NCBI GenBank assembly: GCA_011833715.1
Contig: CM022398.1
Location: 37,463,793 to 37,527,792 of the forward strand
Length of the DNA: 64,000 nucleotides
Direction of reading: 5' to 3'
Source: Carcinoscorpius rotundicauda
Lineage: Eukaryota > Arthropoda > Merostomata > Xiphosura > Limulidae
The translations under genes were made by a program, and so were the position numbers. Positions 48,480-60,600 of this stretch are shown here, one piece after another. The notes below the pieces were generated by a model. It saw nothing but the letters and a program-made list of their open reading frames with translations. It was not told the origin of the DNA and ran no database searches. Every line of letters starts with the position of its first letter. Within the stretch, counting starts at the first letter, position 1.

Positions 48480-49520
48480 GTGACTAAATCTGTGCCTTAA
48501 CTTCTGTTCCTTTGATTTTATTTGTTCCAACTTGAAAAATAATACATTATTTTGATTTCTTTTAACATGTTTCTGTTTTGTAACTCTGAAAATGGGTAGT
48601 TTATTTTAACATTGAAACATGATTCCTTTGGTTTTTCTTGACCTTATACTGTTTATTTAACATTGAAACAGTATTGTCTTGATTTCTCATAACTCATTCT
48701 TGTTTGTTTTAATATAAAAAGAGCGTTATTTTCATGTTTCCTAATCCATTCTACAGAATATGTTTATTTTAAAACACGACAGCACTTATTTGATTTTTAA
48801 AGCCTTTCCACATATTTGTCTGTTTCCTTATTGCGACTCCAATATTTTGATTTCTCCGATTTTTGTTCCAACACTAGTTTCTTTTAACCCATGTACAACA
48901 TTGTTTTGAGTTATCTGATCTGTTTCTCGTAATATAATTTTTATATCATGATAACAGCCTTGTAACGGCTTCTCTAGAATATAGACTTTCTTGTCTCACT
49001 GTGTTTGCTTAACTGTTTAACGTTGTCCCAGCGAAATCTTGGTTTACCTGAAGTTTGACTGTTCTTGTCTGAATGCTGCAACAAAAATTTATTGATATCT
49101 TCAAACCTATTTTCGTGATATTGTTTTGATTAGTGGTAAAGATATCTTTATTTCTGGAAGCTTCTTCTTCAGATTTTGTTTGTCTTAAAGCGTTGACAAC
49201 ATTGTGTTTATATTTGAATGAATATATAATTGTTTTTATTTCTTTAATTTTGTTGTTTTATCTTGAAAACAGCATGATTTTGATGTGTTTCTAAGTTGTT
49301 TTTTTACCAGGATTTTACTTTTACTTTCGATGTTACTTCAGATCTTTTTTTTACCCTATTTCGTTTATTTCAGCGTGGTTACAGTAACGAGTTAAATTTA
49401 TATGCATTTTTTTAGCAAGATTACCACACTCTCTTGATTTAGCTGAGTCTTTTGATTTCGTTTCAATCAGCGTGACAAACAGTTTTGGTTTCTCAAAATC
49501 TTCTTTGCCTGTATTTGATG
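48480..49520. repeat. Degenerate minisatellite, unit about 65-70 bp
   Basis: Words such as 'tttattttaacattgaaaca', 'ttgatttct' and 'attgttttga' recur every 60-75 bases across about 1 kb (for example near 48554, 48688, 48790, 48857, 48910). Units have drifted strongly, so copy number and exact borders are uncertain. Confidence 0.6.
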
Positions 49521-51419
49521 GTAGAGTAGTAGGTTAGGCGTAGACTGAGTTGGTTAGCATGTCAAGATTGTCAATCCAATGATTATTGGTACGTGGCCAT
49601 GGTCAGTTGCTGTAAAAACGAGTTTCGCACCAACAAACGGAAGCATTAAAAATATGATAGTAAAACCCCACTACTGAACCAGAAATCAAGAGCTCAAATA
49701 ATTAGTATGAGCACTGTTTACAAGATACTTTCTCTCTAGTTTGTTGAATCAGAATTAGTTACGGTGATACACAGATAGTCGTTGCATAGCTTCATGTGAA
49801 ATTACGAAACCAAAAATAAAAACAAACAGTGTAATACCAAAGTCGTTATTCCACTTTTGACTTCACTATTTAGGTTACAAAGCAAGCGGCTTCATCAAAA
49901 TTATACAACGGTTCAAAACGTTATCCAAAAGGTCCATTTCGTCACGGTTGATCATGCTCTGACAATAGTTTCTATTTCAAAAGTTTCACTGTAAAGCTGC
50001 TATGTATAAAGCACTTCCCATTCATCCATGATACTCTCCATAATCCATCTATCAGGTAAGAATAGCTGTTTTCCAGAATCCCATTTCAATAGTTTGTTTG
50101 CACAAAAATCCATAGACGACTTGACTTTCAGGTCTCTGTACGGAATACCATGAATATCCATTCATCCCTTAACTGCCTTAGGTATGCGATGATTGAACTA
50201 GAGAAGTGCGCGAACAGCTCTTTCCACTCTTTCCATTTGTGAATTCGTATCTATTACAAATTAAATTACTTTGCTTATCACTCTTGGAATACAACCTGTT
50301 GTAGGCTACTTTCTCGATGATTGTACCATTCGGGCACCACCCCACTTTAATTCACATTACTTTGTTTTCTTCCAATCGCATTAAATGCAAAGGATATCCC
50401 TGTTTTGAAAATTCTAAATATCCGATGTGAACACAACATTATGATGTATGAATAAGTTATGTCAGAAAGGCTTGTTACATACTCTTCCCAAAAGCGATCA
50501 TTTATGTAATTTCTGACAATGTTGATATGTGTAATCTACCAAACCACTTCAGCAAATGAAAAGCAAATTCAGTACATGCGAAAGAGAATCAAACGTCTCC
50601 GTCCTCGTTTGTCGTGGAGGCGTTATAATGTTTCGGTCAGTCTCACTATTCATTGGTAAAAGAGTAGCACAAAAGTTGGCGGTTGATTGTGATGACTACC
50701 TGCCTTCCCTTTAGTGTTACGCTGCTAAATTAGGTACGGCCCCCATGTATCATTGCGCGAAATTATAAACAAATCAAACCTTCTCTATCAGCAACTTTTT
50801 TTCCATTTGCCATTCGACGAATTTTATATTACGTGTTTTATAAGATAAAACACAACAATTAAATTCTGTTTCTTTGATCCTTGGTTTAGTTTAAATATTT
50901 ACCCAAAGTTATGCAAACTATCAGCTCTATCCGTCCAAAACTATTAGACTAGAAGGCCATCAACACCCATTACCAGTTCTTGGACTACTCTGATTATATA
51001 GGGGGATTTGTTCGTCACTCTTTCACTCTTTGTAAAAAAATGCATTTTATTTTATTTTTATGTATGCTATAATAAAATAAAGTCAATCTTTGCTATTTTT
51101 GTGGCTAAAGCGTATCACGTGTTCTAGATACGTAAAACCGACTTTAACCTTACAATCACTGCAGACATCCGCTGATCGACTGTTAGTTAACTGTCTTTAC
51201 TGACCTTATTACCTATTTCTGGATAAACCTCCGAAAGATATTGATGATAAACGAACACAAGATATGATGACCTACCGAGATTGTACTTGAGTTTTATCGA
51301 GATGTCGCGTAGTAACATAGAATTGATAATTTACCAATAAATATACACATCTATGCAATATGCGTAGAATAAAAAAATTACAACTTTACACTTTGTTTTT
51401 TTACTGTTCGTCTTTTCAG
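49521..51419. other. Intergenic DNA upstream of DUOXA with SINE fragments
   Basis: A family 1 fragment lies at about 49711-49829 and another at 50595-50780 (plus strand, 'aagagtagcacaaaagttgg'); an inverted scrap is at about 50935-51015. The DUOXA promoter and an untranslated first exon probably lie here, but I cannot place them. Confidence 0.45.
50595..50780 (+). mobile_element. SINE family 1, 5'-truncated
   Basis: The body starts within the 'cgtggaggcgttataatgt' region and runs to a short 'gcgcgaaattataaacaaat' tail. Confidence 0.75.
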
Positions 51420-51447
51420 TGTTTGAAGAGTTGTCTAAACAAACATC

Positions 51448-51615
51448 ATGGTGAAAGGATGGTTTGACGCCTTTAGAGACAACGACGAAGCATCATACTA
51501 TAGTTTATCAAATAGAACTCCTGCTATTCATGATGTAACGACTATCATTATTTGTATCAGTTTCTCGACTTTCTATGTCGCCTTTCTTTTCATATTTCCT
51601 GGGATAAGGAAGAAG
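51448..51615 (+). CDS. DUOXA: DUOXA first coding exon
   Basis: 56 codons. The ATG sits in aacatcATGG, a good initiation context. An acceptor tcttttcag at 51411-51419 shows that this is not the first exon: 28 bases of 5' untranslated sequence precede the ATG and an upstream untranslated exon is implied. Donor AAG|GTATGT, phase 0. Confidence 0.93.
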
Positions 51616-54600
51616 GTATGTAATTTTGTATCTTCAGTATTTGTTGCTGGAGGTTTACAGTCATTATTATTCTTTTAATCATGACTTTCGAAAACTTGAC
51701 TTACACAGATTTATGTTACATGAACGCTTATACGTTATTCTCTGATAATTTTGTTTTTCCAGACTTGCTAAGGTAGAAACGCTACAACGACAATCCCCAG
51801 TTTTCCTACAACTGTATATTCAACCACAGTAAAATTTGTAACTTACCATTGTTTATAGGCATATATGGGTGTCTTACCGGTTAAGATGTGGTAAAAGAAT
51901 AAATAATAAACTGAATGTTTTCTAATTAATCACGGTGAAAATACCATTTTACTATATAACTGAGTTTGCAGAAATTGTTCTGTATGACTATGTTGTGATG
52001 GTATTTAGGGTATAGAAACAACACAATTTTTATCATATCGTTTTTGTTTTCAGTCTCCAAAAATATAACTCACAGAAAATAGTTTCCATTAGTTTAGTTA
52101 TTATCAAGGTAACTTTAAACGTTCATGAAAATGCAAATGACGTCTATCATTTGTGTCATAGAAAAACGAAGTATGGCTAATATTGATGGTAATAAACTGC
52201 TCGAAAGTATATTGAAAACATTCGACATTCCACAACCACATTTTAGTTACAGGGTGTAATAAAAATATTTTACATCAAATACATAGTCAGATATGTGTGT
52301 ATTACAAAATATATCATTATTATTGGCTCAACCTCACAACGAATGCAATCAAAGAAAACAATCCTTGTTTGGTATTCTTATTGTTTCATTGTACTGATAT
52401 CCCTTAACTAATGTGGTTCCTCAGTGGCTTGAAGACTTGTAACATTAAAAACCGAGTTTCGATTCTCTTGGTGAAAATAGTGCAATAAAACTCATTATGT
52501 AGTTTTGTAATAAACAAACAAACAAAACTGACTGCATTGTTTCTGTGTCATTAATCACATAGAGAATTAAGTATGCCCTGGTGTGCTTTTGTTTTTTATA
52601 TTTTTATCATACTTATTCTTATTGCCAAAAGAATACGTTGTGACATATTTATGTACATGCATATTCAATTTCACTGTATTACTTGCAACAATTCATGTTT
52701 CTTTTTTATTTTATAGCTATTTCTACATATTCTATTTTGTTGACTGTTTTGTTTGTAAGAAGAGCTGATGGTGTGTTATAAAAAAAAAATGTCCAGTTAC
52801 ACTTACAAGACTGATTAACAAATAGCAAAAGTTTTATTTTAGTTTAGAGTTCGGTTACAACTGATTATTCTCGAGATTAGATTCTAAAATATGAATCTGA
52901 ACATAAAGTAATTTTGGAAACATATTGTAAACGTCGTCTTGGTGTGCTCTTTAATATGGATTTCAAAAGTTTTGTTTATACATGGTGTTCGGAAAGTCAC
53001 TGTGCACTTATATATTTATTAACGGATATGTTTCAATATAGAATACAGGAGGTAAATATGAATGACAATTATGAACAATGTTGAAAGTGACCCCGTTGGC
53101 ATCAATACAGGCCTGGATCCTTCTTATTTTGTTTCTTAACATTGCTATCAGTTGCTGCCTTGAAATAGACTGAATTACATATGATTACAAAACTGTACAG
53201 TGACTTTCCGAACAGTTTGTATTATATATATATATATATATATATAAAGTCGCCCGGCATAGCAAGTTGGTTAAGGTGTTCGACTCGTAATCTGAGGATC
53301 GCGGGCTCGAATTTCCGTCGCACTAAACATGCTCGCCCTTTCAACCATGGGGGCGTTATAATGTCGGTCAATCCTTTTATTCGTTTAAAACTGATTTAAG
53401 GAACTAGGCCGTTTAGATAAACAGTCCTTCGAGAAATCGAAAACATGGAGTGATAGGAGGCGGAAAGAGTAGGGTGGGAGGTGTAACTGAACTAAATTTA
53501 ATACAAACTTTCTTATCCTGGCTTCCTTGCAGTGGTGGATAAATATAATACACGTTGTTAGTTCATGAAACACTGGCATGATAAATAGTATGAGGAACGT
53601 TGTTTTATCAACGCACATTCATGCGTCGCTTAGAAAAAACTCGCTATAAACACGAACGAGAAGTTGTATCTATGATAATACCTCATAAATAAAAAATAGC
53701 TATGCATATTTCACAATAGACGTACTGTTAATTTACTAGTATGGGATGACTGACATAACAAATCGATTTAATTTAAATCCAACTAGTTTCTAGAAATTGA
53801 TCGTAGTAATGACTTATTTTCAACCTACTAAGCTGAAATACAATTGAACCTACCTTCTATTTACAAATATGTTAAATTGTACTCATGTATTTTACCGTTG
53901 CTTCAGTGTTATAATCTCGTGGAAAGAAGGCTATTGATATGATTTGATAGGAGCCCTGAATAGCCTTTTTTGTTGTTAAATATTACGTTTTTTTGTACAC
54001 ATAATTTTTTATGTAACGTGCAACTGTGTAAAAAGGGTTTCATATAAAATGCCAAAGTTTATGTCTAAAAATATAACTTCCTCCTTCATTTTTTTCTTTC
54101 AGAAATTCTCGACACTTATTTATCTGACCACTAGTCTTTTTGTCGGAATTGTCATCATGCGTAAGTAGACACCTTTCTTTGTTGTTAAATATTGTGTTTT
54201 ATGTACCAAAACCCAAACAATATATTTTTTTGATGGCGGAACAAATTCCAGTACGACGTTAGATACCTTTTGAAAACTTGTTTTATATTGACAACTGCGT
54301 TAAAATAATTTCGTTACCTATTACATAATATATAGCTAACCTAGTGGTTCTAGTGCATTTATGAATGTAGATGAAATTGTACGTATACGATAAAATGAAA
54401 GTTGCATAGCCTTTTATGCATTCTTTGTTATCCTAGAATTCCTTTGAGAGCAATAAGAGAATAGAATTTATAAAAATTTGTGTCTTGTTCACTTTATTAT
54501 TCAAACTCTTTTATTGCTCAAATCTCCATTCATAAACGAAAATTAGAGTAATAAGCAAGTACGACATTTAAACATTCATTAAAACTACAAAAGAAAATAC

Positions 54601-57600
54601 ACGGCCGATAATTTTCAAGTTCGTGCAATAAAGTAATATTGGAAATGAATATCGAATTTTTGTGAAACGTTTCTTTTTTGATCCCAATAAAAATTGATAA
54701 ATGAACTTATCTTGATAACGTCGTGTTTTCTATCTACTACATATCTAACCAGTTTAAAGTGTTATATATAAATAGATTTTAGTATGACATCTTTAAGTAG
54801 TAACACTTTCAGCCAGTCGTATTAATAATACAATGAAGCTTGAAATGTATAAATAACAGTGTAGCAACTACCAAACACACCATTCGTGTTTAATATTGAG
54901 CACAAAAGATATATTTGCCACTACATTGTCTGATTTTATTCATCATTTTCTCGATACTATAAATATATTACATTTTTTTATGTTTAGATTTACATATTTA
55001 TTTAATCCAAAATACTAAACTAATTTTAGTATTAATAACTTTGTAGTTATTTGTTTTACGCACATCTTCATTTCAAAAAATTAATGACTGACCCACTTTA
55101 AATCATGACAAGAGACGAGATAAGAAGCATCAATAGATGCGTACAAGATTCAGGTAACCTGCCCATATTCTAGTGCCTGATGATGCTTCTGGTTGAGATA
55201 AATAAATTTATTTATCTTTCTTTTGAAAGTGTCTCATAAACCCATCTTCTATTTAGCTGTTTATTAATAACGTACAGAACCTATGTTTATGTTCCACATT
55301 CTGTATAATTTATCTTTGCTTATCAGGGACATTAATTCCACCTAAGACTTGATATTTTTATTTGGCTGAAAGATTTAAGTCATAATTATAATGAAGCTGG
55401 TTATAAGAATGTTATTACTGAGAGTCCAAGCGCTTCACTGTTATTAATGGACTTATCTATGTTTCGTTTTTATTAGCCTAACTGGGTATCAATAACCTGA
55501 CCTTGTGGGGTACTAATCCGAGGGTGAAGAGCAGAAAGACTGTGTTTTTATTAAATTTTCCTGATTGTGTTTGGCTCAGTTATAATATATTATGCAAATT
55601 CATCAGGTTATTTTTATCGTTGTGTAAAAATGTATTTGTTTAACATTTAATTCCTACACATTATTTTATCCCCGATCCTTTTTTTAGATTTTTACCTTAA
55701 ATTACTAAGAGATAACTTTGTACAAAAAAAAAAGTTTTATAAATTAAAATTCGTGAAAATAGGGTAAAGAAATTTACCTTGAAATAACAAGGATCAATGT
55801 GTAGTGATTTGCTAGGACTTCATGCTATTTTACTTTTCTACTAAAAGCTGTTATACACACCTTCAATAAGAAAATATTTTTACATAACTATCACTAGAAA
55901 AAAAATCAACGTATTTAAAGAAAATCAAACATATAGTCTGGAATGCTTTAAGTGTTGTATGGTTCTGGACTCTTTGAAATTTTCCCCTCTTTCAGTAGCA
56001 CAGAAAAATATTCACGGACTTGCAATGCTAGAAACGCGTGGGCAGAGCACAGATAGGCCATTATATAGCTCTATGCTTAACTACAAATAAACAACACTTT
56101 GAAATTATGTTTTCTTTGTGAATATTGATTGCAAATATTTGGTGAAATATTCTGTACTGCTCAAATATAACGCTGTTTTACTCTTACAGTATATGTTAGT
56201 GTCATAATTCCTTGTACAGTTTCCACATTACAATTAGTTCACGATTTCAAAACATCAGCTTTGGTTTTGGTTTTATCAAGAAACTTATTGTTGAAGTTCC
56301 ATAAATATGACTCTCGGATGTGTCGTCCAATATTAATTATTTTTTGCTAAGTTGGCTTCTCGAAGTTGTCGGCGCAATAGGTTTGTGGGAATAGAGGCAT
56401 TGCCAAAAATTGTTGACTGTTTTTTCTACATAGTTGCTTTAACTGATTTAACCATCATGCTTCCTTCAACATTTCCCCTATTTAAGAGTGAATGGAAATT
56501 CAGGTATTCATTCAACTAATCAAAATATAGACGTTTTAGAATTTTTAGAATACAAAGGTGGTCATTCGACTGTTTGACCGACCCTCTTACCTCTTCGTAT
56601 ACGTCTCACCATGAGAAGACAATTTTTGTTACTAAATAAGTTTTATGTTTGTGTTTTGACCAGTTATTTTTGTAATGTTATTTGTTTTGCCATTTAGATT
56701 AAGTTCAGATTAATATGAGTATCTGGAAAATGACACTTAGTTTATAGACTAAGCTAAATTACGTTTCCCTTTAAAATTCACTTTCATTTTGTTTCAGTTA
56801 ATTCTATAAGTTTGATTTTATTTCAAGTATCTTTTCCCATTGTTTGTTTACATCACATCGTCTTTTTAGCCTGTAGATTTTTGAGGTAGCTAAAGAATGT
56901 ATTTGTTACTTTATACAAGAGTTACATACCATGAGTTCTTGAAATGCGTAATGGAAGTACTTTCAAGATATAAAATAATATAATGTAATTTTATAGTAAA
57001 CGTGAATAAAGAAACTGAGGTCTAGAAAAAAATGTAACATTTAATTTATACGTTTCCTATGTTTGAGGTTTGAGTATCTAAGAAAATTAGTAGTTATCTT
57101 TTCCTATAAGTTTCGAAATCATATTATATCACGAAGAAAAGAACTACAAATCCCAGGACGACTTTATAATTTTTTGCTAAGCGTTTCGTTTGTACAACTT
57201 ATTCAGGAGTAATCTTCTATTTAAACTGATTGGCTCGTAGTGACAGTAACGAGTATTGAACTTTGAACTTTAAATTCCTTTTGAACAAGTATAATTTAAC
57301 ATAAAAACAAACATTTTTAAAACAAATATAACGTCTAAAGAAGTCAGTTTTCAGATATGAGGTTTATTCCTAACTCTTCTACAGTTCCCATTAAATTTCA
57401 ATATTCTTTTACGCAGAAACCAGGTATTTTATTTTCCCACAAAACTATAAATTATTTTTCACACCACTTTACATTGATATAAACGTTTATTTGTTCTGTA
57501 TGATGAATTTAAAATTGCCTATTTTTAAACAATTTCATTAATGTTTATTCAGATCACATTTTGTGAGGCCATAAAAGGAAGGAGAAGCTTTAACAATAAA

Positions 57601-60600
57601 ATAAAGGAAAGAGAAGGAAAAAATCATCTAAGAAATAAAACTTGTAAAATATATATAAATCCAGGATAGCCAGAAAAATTATTTTAAAATTATAAGAGCC
57701 TTGCTTACAAGTTAGCCTGAATGGTTTTTAATTTTGCTAAATAAATGTTACCGAATGATAAAATATCAGTTCTAAAATATACCGAGTAAAACATTCTTTA
57801 AATATTAAAATATTATGAAAATTGTAGAGGAAACACGAAAGTAATATATTTCTTGTATATAATAAAAGGAACATTGTTCTTCACAGAATGAGAGAACAAC
57901 TCATTGATGTGAAAGTCAGTTTTCAGTAAGAATAACCTACAAAAGTTGCTTCAAAGAAACCAGTTTCGAAACTAGATATAGTGGAAATAGTCAGCTGCTA
58001 CATACAACTTAAACATTTAAAAACATACAAGTACGCTAATTAGGTGTGATTATGGTATATAGGATAAACTGTGAACAAATTATGTTGCTAAATCTTGATC
58101 AAGGTGTTATGTGCTACATGCAGTCATCAAACTCTTTTCAAGCAGATATAAATAGTACCACATGTGTAAATAACATACCAATATCACTGTCTAATTCTGT
58201 AAAAACTAGATATAGTGGAAATAGTCAGCTGCTACATACAACTTAAACATTTAAAAACATACAAGTACGCTAATTAGGTGTGATTATGGTATATAGGATA
58301 AACTGTGAACAAATTATGTTGCTAAATCTTGATCAAGGTGTTATGTGCTGCATGCAGTCATCAAACTCTTTTCAAGCAGATATAAATAGTACCACATGTG
58401 TAAATAACATACCAATATCACTGTCTAATTCTGTAAAAACAAAAAGAAACTCAGTTGTAAGATACATTTCTTTCAATGACATCAATAAATTAAAGTAGCA
58501 TTCTGAATAAAACGTTTTTTGATTTTTTTTCGCGTTGTAGCGTTCTGAAAACGTTAAGCTCGCGCTAACATGATTTTTTCAAAACCACAGTGTTTCACAC
58601 AGATTAATATTTTAGTTCATCCCCTTGGCCTTACTTTTTGTTATGTTATAATAGCCAATATTAAACATTTATATACTTAAATTACTTTGTACTGTTTTTC
58701 CAGTTTCTCTTTATGGCAGTAGCTGGCACGTTGCTGAAGCTACGGTCTCTACTGCCCATACTGCATTCTCAAGGAAAAAGATTGATACAAAAATTGGAGT
58801 TAATATAGGATTAAACAGCGTCAATATAACTCTACAAGGTAAGGTAATGTATCAAAGTAAGACTTGTACAGAAATCTTGGAATTTTAGTAACATCAGTCT
58901 GCAATGAAATGTTTTATTCTCGCATTCTGCCTTTTAATAGTTTTGCATCAATTAATTAATAAACATAGGCTATAAACAACTTGTTTGGGCAGAGGTTTGA
59001 GACAAATAATATTTAAAATCTACATTTTACAGCTCAGAACCTTAACTTGAACCCTTAACTAATTTGAAATGCTCTTTGAAAAACAAGTCTTGTTCACCTT
59101 TTATTGAATTTTGAATTTTGTGCTGGTGCTTATTTACATGTATGACATCATCTAATATCATTATATTAGTTAGTACAACTTTCTACAGGAGATCAATATT
59201 TATTTTTTATCAACTTCAAATTTTCTCCATACCAAATGGTCGTTAGTTATAAGGCAAAGTAGGTTTACATGTGTGACCGATGTTTTTCTTCTACCTTTAT
59301 ACATGATTTCTGTCTGTTCGTCTTTTTCAGCCCCAAAACTTTGACTTCCTCAACTTACTAGCGACTAATCACTTGTTTTACATCACTGTTATGACTGTTC
59401 CTTTTTTTCTACTTTTTCAAGTCACTCGTGACAGATTGTTTATCTTCTTCAATTCCATTACTGTAACTAATCTTCATTCTTTTAACTCTGAAGCTCACCA
59501 TTGATTAATTACATTTATCTTATTCAAGTCTATTACCATTACGATCTTGCTATATCTCACTTCCCATTCTCTTCTTGTGTTCATCGACTTTATTTAGGTT
59601 TCACTTTTTACAAATTGTCATCTGTAACTCGCAATAAATAAAACACAGCTTCAGAAACGGGTTTTATTTCTAACTGATATAATATTTATTTTTCCTTCGC
59701 CTCTCTCGGTTTATTGGTTCTCTTTTACATATCTCTGTTTTTCTTTCTTTTTTCTTCTGGCTTTTACTTGCTTTCTTAAACCCATACCTTTCTTTCTGAC
59801 CTTGCACCCATTTCTCGTATATTGGATTATAAATTTCATAACCACAGGGTGACTTGTAATTTCCATACCAGCTCATAGCTGACCACTATAGCCCTCACTC
59901 CAATCATTCTCTAATGACATAGAGTTCTGTTATCTCAGCCTCTTTTTCACACTTTCTTATCGTCAACCAATGTTACTTTACACGTAAATTCATAACAACA
60001 GCTTTGGCAAATCTACTTTTTGTTAACGATTATAGATCGTCACCTTCTTCAACGATATTATTGTGATATATCATATTTTATTTACTTCTTCTCCTCAAAT
60101 GTAACCAGCCATGTAAGCCTTTGGTGTACGAGGGATTGCCAACGTTTTAATTCAAGTGCAAAAAGATCTCCAATTCCATACTTTAAATGCAAGTTATTTC
60201 CCGTGTTGCCTTCCTGTATATTCAAATGTGCATTTATCAAATTCTAATCATATTTCCACTATAAAGGTTTCATACATAAAATACATTTTTTTTATCATAA
60301 ACAGAATACTCTGTGGTCTTTCACATACTTCTGCTGTTTAATAATAAACCTTAATCAATTAATTAGTAAACAGGGTAGCTATAAATAACCAGTTTGGCAA
60401 AAGTTTGAGGTTTGAGGCAAATAATGTTCAAAATCTACATTGTACAGCCCAAACTCTTAACTTGAATCCTAAACTTTTTCGAATTTTCTCTAAAGAATAA
60501 ACGTTTGTTGTTACCTATTCTTTCAGATGTGTAACAATACACAGCGGCTGGCAGCTGAAAATAAAACCAAAACATACCTTATAAAATTAACGATTTAACA

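Larger units (their letters stand above)
51616..54102 (+). other. DUOXA intron after coding exon 1
   Basis: Holds a SINE family 2 copy (52418-52528), a Tc1/mariner-type deletion derivative (52978-53222), a (TA)n tract and a truncated SINE family 1 copy, listed separately. Confidence 0.85.
54161..58703 (+). other. DUOXA intron after coding exon 2
   Basis: AT-rich. It contains a SINE family 2 copy at 55990-56094 and the 234-bp tandem duplication at 57969-58436. Nothing else is recognised. Confidence 0.8.

Noticed and set aside
55120..55190. CTGATGA motif near 'agaagcatca ... tgatgcttct', considered as another hammerhead
   Set aside because: The inverted words form a hairpin, but no GAAA follows in the right place, so the core is incomplete.
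58046..58498. Two successive open frames of 66 and 72 codons as a repeated-domain gene
   Set aside because: Both arise from one recent tandem duplication inside an intron; no known family, no splice sites and immediate stops.
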